Shown piece after piece: positions 46,705-55,600 of a DNA stretch of 64,000 nucleotides. The stretch spans positions 1,364,001 through 1,428,000 of the forward strand of contig NC_009135.1 in assembly GCF_000016125.1 (NCBI RefSeq). The letters are read 5' to 3'. Under the pieces are notes generated by a model that saw only the letters and a program-made list of their open reading frames with translations, searched no databases and was not told the DNA's origin. The translations under genes were made by a program, and so were the position numbers. The number at the start of each line of letters is the position of its first letter. Position 1 is the stretch's first letter. The stretch is from Methanococcus maripaludis C5 (GTDB lineage: Archaea; AGJL01; Methanococci; Methanococcales; Methanococcaceae).

Positions 46705-47436
46705 TTAATTATGTGAAAGAATTTTTCCAAAGAAATTTTTAGTCCTTTCATGTTTTGGATTGCTAAATATCTCTGCAGGATCTCCATCTTCTAAAATCTG
46801 GCCATTATCAATAAAAATAAGCCTGTCACCTACTTCTTTTGCAAAACCCATTTCATGAGTTACAACAACCATCGTCATTCCTTCGTAAGCAAGCTGTTTC
46901 ATAACATCAAGTACTTCTTTTACGAGTTCAGGGTCTAGTGCAGAAGTCGGTTCATCAAATAACATTGCATCAGGTTTCATTGCAAGAGCACGTGCAATTG
47001 CCACTCTTTGCTGCTGTCCGCCGGAAAGTTGTATCGGGTATTGATTTTCTTTTCCTTCTAAACCCACTTTTTTTAATAACTCCATCGCTAAAGTTTCTGC
47101 TTCTTTTTTTGAAACTTTCAAAACCTTTCTCGGAGCAAATGTGATGTTATCCAAAACCGTTAAATGTGGAAATAAATTAAATTGTTGGAATACCATACCG
47201 ATTTTTTGTCTTATTTTATTAATATTGACTTTTTTATCGGTTATGTCATCCCCCTCAAAGTACATATGGCCTTCAGTAATTTTTTCAAGCCCATTAATGC
47301 ATCTAAGAAGTGTGGATTTTCCACTACCACTTGGGCCCACGATTACCAAAACTTCTCCTTTAGCTACTTTTAAATCGACCCCTTTTAAAACATGGGCCTC
47401 TTTGAATTTTTTGTGGATATTAACCATTTCTATCAA
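46705..47436 (-). CDS. Polar amino acid ABC transporter ATP-binding protein
   Basis: TTG 47436, four bases after AGGTGG, gives 243 residues ([11 protein letters not shown]). Walker [11 protein letters not shown]-loop [16 protein letters not shown], signature [16 protein letters not shown], Walker [15 protein letters not shown] and VTHEM are all intact and are of the GlnQ/HisP type. It starts inside the permease gene (17-base overlap), so translation is coupled. Last gene of the leftward operon. Confidence 0.92.
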   Translation of the reverse strand: MIEMVNIHKKFKEAHVLKGVDLKVAKGEVLVIVGPSGSGKSTLLRCINGLEKITEGHMYFEGDDITDKKVNINKIRQKIGMVFQQFNLFPHLTVLDNITFAPRKVLKVSKKEAETLAMELLKKVGLEGKENQYPIQLSGGQQQRVAIARALAMKPDAMLFDEPTSALDPELVKEVLDVMKQLAYEGMTMVVVTHEMGFAKEVGDRLIFIDNGQILEDGDPAEIFSNPKHERTKNFFGKILSHN

Positions 47437-48100
47437 TTTTCCACCTGTTCTCAATATGTTGTACTAGTTTACTCAACGGAAGAGTCATGATTAGGTAAAA
47501 TAAAGCAACTCCTAAGAGGGGGGTCCAAGCATTGTACGTACTGCTGTATATTTGTTTTCCAACCCTTGTTAATTCCACAATGGCGATTACGGATAAAAGT
47601 GACGAATCTTTTAATAGTAATATAAATTCGTTTCCAATTGCTGGAAGAACGTTTCTAAATGCCTGTGGTAAGATTATGTATCTCATGGCTTGCGCATAAT
47701 TCATCCCAAGGCTTCTTGCAGCTTCCATCTGTCCAACGTGAACTGACAAGATTCCAGCTTTTATAATTTCTCCAACATAAGCGCCACTATTTAACCCGAG
47801 GGCTAAAATACCTGCAGTATATGCGCTTAAATTTATTCCAAAGGACGGAAGTCCAAAATAAATAATCATAATCTGTACTAAAAGCGGAGTTCCTCTTACA
47901 AATTCGATGTAAAACGAAGAAATGTATCTATAAACAATATTGTACGAAATTCTGCCCATTCCAAGAATTGTACCCAAAAATAATCCGATGATTATCGAAA
48001 AAACAGTTATTTTAATGGTCAATATGGATCCATCGATTAATTGAGGAATTATCTTAATAAATAGCTCCAAATTAAACTGTGACAAGATTGACTGAGCCAT
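47420..48100 (-). CDS. Polar amino acid ABC transporter permease
   Basis: 226 residues with about five membrane helices. The HisM/GlnP-type EAA loop is [24 protein letters not shown] (about 133-156). [11 protein letters not shown] near the middle is also typical. One permease is present, so it probably works as a homodimer. The binding-protein gene lies 85 bases upstream in the same direction. Confidence 0.92.
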   Translation of the reverse strand: MAQSILSQFNLELFIKIIPQLIDGSILTIKITVFSIIIGLFLGTILGMGRISYNIVYRYISSFYIEFVRGTPLLVQIMIIYFGLPSFGINLSAYTAGILALGLNSGAYVGEIIKAGILSVHVGQMEAARSLGMNYAQAMRYIILPQAFRNVLPAIGNEFILLLKDSSLLSVIAIVELTRVGKQIYSSTYNAWTPLLGVALFYLIMTLPLSKLVQHIENRWKIDRNG

Positions 48101-48185
48101 ATATGATTCACCTTAACATTATACAAAATAAAAACTTTATATCTTATTTAAATTTTATTGACCTGAAATAAAAGAGAAAAATGGT

Positions 48186-48968
48186 TTAGTTATCAAACCA
48201 TTCTGCGTAGATTTCATCGTATGTGCCATCTTCTTTTACTTCTGCTAATGCATTATTGAGTGCATCGATTAATTCTTGGTTATCCAAGTTTGCTGCAAGA
48301 CCGTAGCTTTCAGAAGTCATTGGTTCTCCAACAACTTTGTAAACTCCCGGTTTTGTATCTAGGAATCTTTGAGCAACACCATCATCAGTAACAACTGCGT
48401 TAACTCTTCCATTTTCCATGTCGATAAATGCATCAGCCATTACTTCGTATGATTTTATTTCAAATCCTAATTCTTCAGCGTAGTGTTGAGCTTCGTATTC
48501 TCCTGTTGTTCCAAGCTGTGCTGCAACAACTTTTCCAGCTAAATCATCTACACTTTGAACACTATCGTCATCAATTAAAACAGCGATAACTTGTGCCGCA
48601 TCAAAGTATGAATTTGTGAAAGCTACTTCTTTTGCTCTGTCATCCGTAATTGTAACTGCAGAGATGATACAGTCGAATTTTTCTGCTTTTAATGCAGGGA
48701 TAATGCCATCAAAAGGCTGTTCAACAAACTGAATTTCTATGCCCATTTTTTCTCCAAGGGCATTCATCAAATCAATGTCAAAACCTACGAGTTCTCCATC
48801 CGCGTTTTTTTCTTCAAATGGGGGGAATGTTGGGTCTGTTCCAACAACCAAAATACCTTCTGTCATAGTCATTGAACCTTTAGCAGAAGCTTGATCTTCG
48901 GTGCAACCTGAAAATGCAACCAAACTTACCACTAGTCCGAGTAAAATTAGCTTTTTAACGTCAAACAT
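48186..48968 (-). CDS. Polar amino acid ABC transporter substrate-binding lipoprotein
   Basis: 260 residues from ATG 48968, after GGTGGTTAACAGC. The signal has a lipobox (VAFSGC, Cys about 22). The mature protein has VGTDPTFPPFEEKNADGELVGFDIDLM and AVTITDDRAKEVAFTNSYF, the SBP_bac_3 family core. The ligand (glutamine, histidine, or another polar amino acid) cannot be chosen. It leads the three-gene transporter operon. Confidence 0.92.
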   Translation of the reverse strand: MFDVKKLILLGLVVSLVAFSGCTEDQASAKGSMTMTEGILVVGTDPTFPPFEEKNADGELVGFDIDLMNALGEKMGIEIQFVEQPFDGIIPALKAEKFDCIISAVTITDDRAKEVAFTNSYFDAAQVIAVLIDDDSVQSVDDLAGKVVAAQLGTTGEYEAQHYAEELGFEIKSYEVMADAFIDMENGRVNAVVTDDGVAQRFLDTKPGVYKVVGEPMTSESYGLAANLDNQELIDALNNALAEVKEDGTYDEIYAEWFDN

Positions 48969-49260
48969 GCTGTTAACCACCATATCATTATTTTTAATGA
49001 CCCTAACTTTTATCTAAAAAATAGTATATATTTGTTTTTATTTGGATCGGACGCTTTAAAAAAGTTAATAATAAAATAAATTAATTATTAATCCTTTATT
49101 TCCAGTTATGTACCATATAATCAAATATTTAAATGTAAATAATTTATTCAGTTGATTTAATTTGATTTTTAAGCGAATATTTTTGTTGAATTCAAACCGA
49201 TAAATTAATAAGACTATAAAATTAAGATTTATAGGTCTAAAAAATATTTTGGTGGTAAAT

Positions 49261-49941
49261 TTGAAATTAAAGGGGGTTTTAATACTATTTTCAATTCTTT
49301 TTATTATGAATACCTGTTTTGCAATAAATAATGATTCAAAAACGACTGATGAATTGTACGAAGAAGGAAAAGAGTACTATAACAACGGAAGCTATTTGAA
49401 GGCTGTTGAATGTTATGATAAAGTTTTGGAAATGGATCCCAAATATCCAAGAATAATGCTTACTAAAAACTTGGCACTTTCAAAAATTAATCGTAGTGAA
49501 AGGGCAATTGAATATTATGACAATGGAACTTACTTTTACAACCGCGGGCAGTATGAAAACGCCATTGCCTGTTATGAAGAAGCCCTAAAAGCGGATCCGA
49601 ACTATACTTATGCAGTGGTATTCAAAGGTGTTGTTTTTATTAGCCTTAAGCAATATGAAGACGCTGTTGAATGTTCTGATAAAGCTCTAGAATTAGATCC
49701 AAACCATGTTAGTTTATGGCTCTGTAAAGCGGGGGCATTAGCTAATTCAAATCCTAATGAATGTATTGAATATTGCAGTGAGGCCCTTAAATTATATCCT
49801 AACGATTCATTGTTCTGGTTTTTTAAGGGAAGTTCATTAAGTAAAATTGATAAATGTGAAGAAGCAGATGAATGTTTTGATAGAGCAGTAGAGTTGAATC
49901 CAACTATTCTTTATCTTGGGTATGTAAAGGATCTAACTTAG
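49261..49941 (+). CDS. Exported TPR-repeat protein, C-terminus cut by a frameshift
   Basis: 226 residues from TTG 49261, four bases after GGTGGT. A signal peptide (1-21, ending TCFA) is followed by five or six TPR units (AVECYDKVLEMDPKYP, AIACYEEALKADPNYT, AVECSDKALELDPNHV and so on). TPR arrays bind partner proteins. The frame stops at 49941, but the next repeat continues two bases later in another frame (see 49942-50009), so the original protein was probably longer. Confidence 0.75.
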   Translation: MKLKGVLILFSILFIMNTCFAINNDSKTTDELYEEGKEYYNNGSYLKAVECYDKVLEMDPKYPRIMLTKNLALSKINRSERAIEYYDNGTYFYNRGQYENAIACYEEALKADPNYTYAVVFKGVVFISLKQYEDAVECSDKALELDPNHVSLWLCKAGALANSNPNECIEYCSEALKLYPNDSLFWFFKGSSLSKIDKCEEADECFDRAVELNPTILYLGYVKDLT

Positions 49942-50009
49942 TGATGCTTAATCGATATACCGAAGCTATTGAATGTTTTATCATGGCTTTAAAAGTAAGT
50001 ATAAATTAA
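49942..50009 (+). pseudogene. Out-of-frame last TPR repeat of the upstream gene
   Basis: ATG 49944 to TAA 50007-50009 reads MLNRYTEAIECFIMALKVSIN, which is a clear TPR second-helix sequence and the expected continuation of the preceding protein. It is offset by two bases from the upstream frame. A single indel near 49930-49943 explains the break. Confidence 0.6.
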
Positions 50010-50039
50010 ATAACTTCTATTCACTCTTTTTTAATATGT

Positions 50040-50462
50040 TTAAAATTTATTTTTTTTGAGTTCTTCGACTTTTTTTCCTATTTCATCCCTAATTCTTCGA
50101 TAAACTTCAATGTCTTTTCCAGCAGGGTCTTTTATATTCCAGGCGATATATTTTTTTGCAGGAACAATCGGGCAAGCACCAATACAACCCATAGTAACTA
50201 AAATATCAATATTTCCTATTTTTTTAGTAAGTTCGGGAATAGTTTCTGGTTTTTCCTTAACGTTTAGTCCCAGTTCATTCATTACCTCGACTACAAGTTT
50301 ATCGACATTCTCTGTTTTTTCAAGGCCTGCACTATATGCATTTAATCCTAGATTTTTGGCAAAAGATTCTGCGATAACACTCCTTCTTTTGTTGTGGATG
50401 CATACAAATGCTATTTTTTTATTTGAAATTTCAGAAGAGTCCTCCAATTTTTCACCGAACAA
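50040..50462 (-). CDS. Arsenate reductase/low-molecular-weight protein phosphatase family protein
   Basis: 140 residues. The phosphate loop VCIHNKRRSVIAESFA (about 20-35) has the C-x5-R-S pattern, and VTMGCIGACP (about 89-98) supplies further cysteines like those used in a thioredoxin-coupled ArsC relay. Asp in KDPAGK fits the general acid. Thioredoxin-coupled arsenate reductase is most likely. The gene is alone, with a strong dyad over its promoter (50504-50538) that may bind an ArsR-type repressor. Confidence 0.82.
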   Translation of the reverse strand: MFGEKLEDSSEISNKKIAFVCIHNKRRSVIAESFAKNLGLNAYSAGLEKTENVDKLVVEVMNELGLNVKEKPETIPELTKKIGNIDILVTMGCIGACPIVPAKKYIAWNIKDPAGKDIEVYRRIRDEIGKKVEELKKNKF

Positions 50463-50503
50463 TTTATAAAATTTGATACATGTTGAAATATATTTATAGT
50501 TTT

Positions 50504-50538
50504 CGATATACCGATATATATTGGTACATCCCGATATA
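50504..50538. promoter_or_regulatory. Dyad and CGATATA repeats over the arsC-like promoter
   Basis: TACCGATATATATTGGTA (50509-50526) is an 18-base inverted repeat with one mismatched pair. CGATATA occurs three times (50504, 50512, 50532). The sites start 42 bases before the gene, where the TATA box and start region should be, so a bound protein would block transcription. Substrate-responsive repression is inferred. Confidence 0.5.
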
Positions 50539-50595
50539 TTTTTAAAATATTTAAATTAAAGAATATTCCAAACATGTTTTTAAAAAAGTAAAAAA

Positions 50596-50934
50596 TTATT
50601 CGGTTTCGATCATAATGTAACGTCCAGTATTTGGATCCTGATAAACTGTACCCATCTCCATAAATCCCGAACCGCTTCCATCAGTAATTTCTGGCATATC
50701 AGCAATTTCTTTTGCCATTTTTATTTCAGCAACCTGCTTCATTGCCTGCATTATTTCCATTTTTTCTTCTTGTGTCGTGTCACTAAAAACGACACTTTGC
50801 ATGTTCCAAGACATTACTAAAAATACTAAAAATCCAACTGAAAGTACAAGCATTGCATCCACGAGGTTTGCAGAACCTGCCATCGGATCTTCTTCGTTTT
50901 TGTTAAATCTCTTTTTATTTTTTCGCCTTAACAT
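50596..50934 (-). CDS. DUF2149 protein, ExbD-like small membrane protein
   Basis: 112 residues: a basic cytoplasmic start (MLRRKNKKRFNK), then EDPMAGSANLVDAMLVLSVGFLVFLVM, one membrane helix (about 24-43) with an Asp at its cytoplasmic end, the place of the essential proton-handling Asp of ExbD/TolR/MotB. The rest is an outside domain. The start overlaps the ExbB-like gene by 7 bases. It is the probable partner of that channel. ExbD-like function is inferred from topology, Asp and coupling. Confidence 0.75.
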   Translation of the reverse strand: MLRRKNKKRFNKNEEDPMAGSANLVDAMLVLSVGFLVFLVMSWNMQSVVFSDTTQEEKMEIMQAMKQVAEIKMAKEIADMPEITDGSGSGFMEMGTVYQDPNTGRYIMIETE

Positions 50935-51569
50935 TTTTTCAATGCCTCCAAGACGGATTCAATCAATACTTCAAGAGTAGACATCTGTTCTTCGTACCAT
51001 CTTCTTCTAACCTTTGAAATAACATAGCAGATTCCCCCTGCAGCAAGACCGACAACAGTTGTATCAAATGCAATGATTATCGCATTTGCAAGTGCATGTA
51101 TATCTCCAGCCCCTAGTGCTGCAAGACCTGGCCCCATAGGAATTAAAGTTCCCATTAAACCGAGTGTAGGTCCAAGTCTTGTTACGAAATCTGTTTTTTC
51201 AAGCGTTTTTTCTAGTCTCAATTCTTCCTTTTCTATCAAGTTTCTGGCATGCGATTCTGTCATTTTTAAGTCAGCGCAACCTTCTTCACACAATTCCTTG
51301 ATAATTCCAATGTGAACCTTGTTTAATCTCATGTCTGAAATTAAATTTGATATTTCTTGAGCATTTTTATCAGGGAATGTATTTATCATGTTTTTTAGAT
51401 CCTTTGAATTAACCTTAATCCTGCTTGAATATTCTGCCATGAATTCCCCAAAATTTATAACCGCATATGCCATGAAGAGTAATAAAAACACAACAACAGG
51501 CAGTAATAGGCTCTGGGAAATTATGTGAAGTGTGCTGCTTAAAAGCTCGCTTCCAGGGATTGCGACCAT
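50928..51569 (-). CDS. MotA/TolQ/ExbB-type proton channel protein
   Basis: 213 residues with three membrane helices (about 17-37, 131-150 and 165-188). LGPTLGLMGTLIPMGPGLAALGAGD and IAFDTTVVGLAAGGICYVI are the channel motifs of the TolQ/ExbB family. Its ATG overlaps the stop of the DUF2162 gene by one base. With the DUF2149 protein it should form an ion-driven motor complex. Archaea have no outer membrane, so what it energises is open; the CobN-like surface protein is the obvious candidate. Confidence 0.85.
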   Translation of the reverse strand: MVAIPGSELLSSTLHIISQSLLLPVVVFLLLFMAYAVINFGEFMAEYSSRIKVNSKDLKNMINTFPDKNAQEISNLISDMRLNKVHIGIIKELCEEGCADLKMTESHARNLIEKEELRLEKTLEKTDFVTRLGPTLGLMGTLIPMGPGLAALGAGDIHALANAIIIAFDTTVVGLAAGGICYVISKVRRRWYEEQMSTLEVLIESVLEALKKC

Positions 51570-52288
51570 TAAATCGACCTCATTTTATTTGTAAAGTTCA
51601 TTCCTTTCTTGTTTTTAATAAAACCAATTATCATAAGGCCAGATGTTATCAAAAAAACATGTCCCAAACTTGAAAATTCAGGGCACTCCATAGGACTCAT
51701 CTGAATACTCATTCCAGCAACGATGTTTGGAATCATGAGTGCAGAGATTAAAAAGTAAAATCCTACAAAAATCATGAAATTTCCCATCATGATCGGCCTT
51801 GGTACTTTTATCAATCTCGAAATTGCATCTGAAAGCAGATAAACTGTTCCAATGGTTATCATAAGTATTAAACTTGCGTATTTTCCAATTTCAAATGTTG
51901 AAACGCCTAATGATGGAGAAATTAATACAATTGATGCGATAACCGCTCCAAAACAGCACGGGCACGGTGCAATCATTGCAATACTGGTAGATGCTACAGA
52001 ATTTTTCTGATTTACCTTCCACTCCCGTATCGTGTGAAAACCTGCGTAAAGAATCGTTAACGACATTACCATAAAAATAACAAAATTGTACTCGTAAATA
52101 ACAGTATTAATAACATCCGTAAATCCGGCAGCCAACTTGGATAACAAAAGGGTACCTAGCCCATATAATAAGACTATAACCGCAGATACTTTTTTAGAAA
52201 GGCCGGCAAATCCTAAAGAAAGACCTATTTTTATCCCAAATATGATGATTGCAGATAAAAGTCCTAGTTGCCATATTTCATCGACCAT
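51569..52288 (-). CDS. DUF2162 predicted transporter
   Basis: 239 residues with about seven membrane helices. IAMIAPCPCCFGAVIASIVL (about 104-123) has a conserved Pro-Cys-Pro-Cys-Cys cluster inside the membrane, suggesting metal or thiol handling; MSPMECPEF supplies another Cys near the end. DUF2162 proteins are known as predicted transporters of methanogens and occur next to CobN-like and ExbB-like genes. Substrate unknown; a metal or tetrapyrrole is inferred. Confidence 0.78.
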   Translation of the reverse strand: MVDEIWQLGLLSAIIIFGIKIGLSLGFAGLSKKVSAVIVLLYGLGTLLLSKLAAGFTDVINTVIYEYNFVIFMVMSLTILYAGFHTIREWKVNQKNSVASTSIAMIAPCPCCFGAVIASIVLISPSLGVSTFEIGKYASLILMITIGTVYLLSDAISRLIKVPRPIMMGNFMIFVGFYFLISALMIPNIVAGMSIQMSPMECPEFSSLGHVFLITSGLMIIGFIKNKKGMNFTNKMRSI

Positions 52289-52324
52289 ATTTATTACCTC
52301 AATTAAAAAGAAAAAAGAAAATAA

Positions 52325-52483
52325 TTATCTTATTTTTAACCCATCTAAAAACCTAGATTTTTTATAAAGTATCCAATGCCCATAATCCTGTAACCCAACT
52401 TGACCTGAAATTGCAATAACTGTTGTTCCAGATACCTGTTTTGGATTTGTTTACTGTAACTTCATATGCTTTTTGGGAGGGGA
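52325..52483 (-). pseudogene. Decayed copy of the CobN-like C-terminus
   Basis: The leftward frame reads KAYEVTVN and, after a frame change, SGTTVIAISGQVG and ends at TAA 52325-52327. The intact neighbour ends KAYEVTVNNEPESSETSGTTVIAIIGAVG in the same spacing. The DNA match is obvious around 52414-52474 versus 52807-52880. It is a remnant of a second, tandem CobN-like gene. The rest of the 410-base gap (52289-52697) has no other gene. Confidence 0.72.
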
Positions 52484-52697
52484 TATTAAAGACTCCCGCC
52501 ATGATACTTTTTGTTTTACAAATAAAATTGAATAAGTGTTCGTAATATTTAATATTTTCTAGTTATATTTAGGGCCCATAAAATAAAGTTGAATAAAAAT
52601 TTAAAAGAGAATTTAATGTGTTTAAATTTAAAAAATAATCTAAAAAACTGTTTTTTTAATTAAAATTTTATTTAAAAAAAGAAAAAAAAGAAAATAT

Positions 52698-55600
52698 TTA
52701 TTTTCTTCTTAAAAGTTTCAGAGCATTTAGTATATTTTTAAATATATCCGGATTTTGTTTAAAGTACCCAACACCGACAAGACTCGTCATTCCCACTGCA
52801 CCGATAATTGCAATAACTGTTGTTCCAGAAGTTTCAGAAGATTCTGGTTCATTATTTACTGTAACTTCATATGCTTTCTGTGTTTTTGACGTTGAAGATG
52901 AAGAAGATTCGGAACTTGAAGTTGAACTTCCAGAACTACTTTTACCCCCATCAGAACCAGCACTTTGTGCTGCATCTTCGGTCGTCGTAGTGTTTGTGAG
53001 TACTGTTGCATTTGTTGCATTTACTGCCTCGATTACTGATTCATTTCCAGCATATACTTTTGAGTATGTGTCTGGTTCAGAGTTTGAACTTGTCTCTGTA
53101 GTTTCAGTTTCTGAAGGAAGTTCTATGTCTTTTTGAGTTGCTTCTTCGTATAGTTTTTCATACTCTTTTAATGTTTCTTCGTCTAGTGAAGAGTGTTCCA
53201 GTGCCCAATCATTAAGTTCTAAGTTTCCACATGTGTGGTGACAACAGGTAACTCCATAGTCAACTACTGACTGAATGAATTCATTTGCTAGGAATTCCAC
53301 GTCTTTACCTGAAGCGTCCCAAGAACCTTTACGTGCAGTTTCCAACATCCTTGCAGTCATTGATTGGTATGCATAAGGATTGTTTTCATTTAACCATCCA
53401 CTAAGTTCTGAATCTGCAAAATATGTATCATACGCTTTATTCCACATGTCATCATCTATAACTCCTGAAGTGAGAGCTTCCCATCCCCAGAGGTTTTCGA
53501 TGAAGCTTTCCATTTCTGTTGCGCCTTCAAAACCACTTTCTTGCATTCCTGTTATCCATAGTGGATTATAGTATCTTGCATAAAGTTCATTTTCAATATA
53601 ATCCTTTAATGTCTCTATTTTTTGATCATCAGCAATCTGGAGATTCACTACATAAGCATTTGGAGCTTCACCAGATTCGTAAGTTATTGCGTTGGATAAT
53701 CCTCCAACATACTGGTAAAAATCATTTGTATCTAATGATCCGTACGTATTTGAACTCCTACTGTGGAAAATATTTCCAACATCATTTAGGTTATTTTCAA
53801 ATAAGATTGTACTGTTAATTTCTATGTTTTGGCCAGTTTGTAATTCAATATACTCTGAAATCGTCTGACCCCAAATATTTTGGCCATAGACATAACTCAT
53901 TCTGTTTATATATAGTTCTGCCAATGCATCCGTATCATTCCATATTTCACTTGAAGATACTGCATTTGCCATTCCGGTTCCATAGTTTCCGTCAGCAGGT
54001 CCAAAAATTCTAAACTGTGCAATATCCAATGAAAGACTTTCATTTTGTATGGTTTCATTCAATACTTCTTTTAATTCGTCAGTATTGATTCTAACATAAT
54101 TTTCAGGCTCATCTTCTTCATATGCAAGTCGAACCGCCTTATCTATCAATTGAACTTTCATAGGGAATGAGTCCCTGTAAAGGCCAGATGTCTGTACAAC
54201 AACGTCGATACGAGGTCGATTAAGTTCAGAACTGTTTATTATTTCAACATCTGTAACTTTTCCACTGTTTTCATTCCATACTGGCTGTACACCAAGCATG
54301 TAAAGAATTTGTGCTTCCATTATGCCCTGGTGACGTGTGGATTCTCCGGCCCATAATATATAAGCTACTTTAGTTGGACATTCTCCATTTTCGGCATAAT
54401 ATTCACTAAGCCACTCGTCTACGAGTGCTTTACCTTCTTCCCATGCTTGTTTTGTTGGAACCAACTGTTCATCAAATGCATAGAAATTACTGCCTGATGG
54501 AAGTGTTTCAGGCCTTAAAATTGGATCTCCACCAAGACCTGGCTCGATGTATTCTCCATTCATGGCTTTTAAAACCTGTTCGATTTCATTATCCGCTTCT
54601 AAGAGCAGTGCTGAATAATTAATTGCAAGCTGTAAATCATCCCCAATATCTTCTGAAGTAGTTCCTAACACTTGCATTTGTGCTTCAGTTACTGAAACAT
54701 TTTCTAAAAGTACTTTTGTTAATAAATCAGTTGCTGCAGAGTCTGAATTATTATATACTGCTACTTTTTCAGAATAACTACTACCAAGCATTGAATTTAC
54801 CATGCCGACAAGTTCTTCGCCTTTTGGCGCTTCACCAAGGACGTGTAATCCATATGGCATTGAAAGACTTCTTAATTCTCTTAACACATCGTCGAGCTCA
54901 TCCAAAAAGTCATCGATCGTACTTTCGTTCTGTGCAAGACTCATATTTACACTATCTTCAAGATCAAGCTGTATTGTGAGGTTTACGATTTCTTCTAGTT
55001 GTGCCTGCTTAAGGGATTCTGATTCGGTAACGGATGTCTGGTAGGACGAAATTTCACTGTTTAATAAACTGTAATTACCATAAAGACCTGCAGATATTAC
55101 TGGAGGTATTAAGTGGTCAATTATAACAGCATTTCCCCTTCGTTTTGCCTGCATTCCCTCTCCTGTTCCATCCATTACATATGGATAAACTACCGGGATA
55201 TCTCCGGTCATTATGGCAGGCCATTCATCGCTTAAAAGACAGAATTCTTTTCCAGGAAGCCATTCTACGGTACCGTGTCTTCCCATATTTACCATGACAT
55301 CTGCATCATACTCTTTTTGGAGCCATAAATAGAATGCAATGTACTGGTGATTTGGAGGTAACTCTGTATCGTGGTATAGCGTATCGTAGCTGTCCATCCA
55401 ACCACGTGAAGGCTGTGGTGCAACGATTACATTATCGCTAATGCTTATTTTAGGAATAACGATATATTTTGATCCATTGGTGGCTCCATAAACCATTAAG
55501 TCTCCCGGAGCTTCACCCCAAGTTTCTACAACTTCACTTCTTCTTTCTTCGGGTAACTCGTTAAACCATGAAATGTACGTTTCTTCAGGAATAAGTTCAA

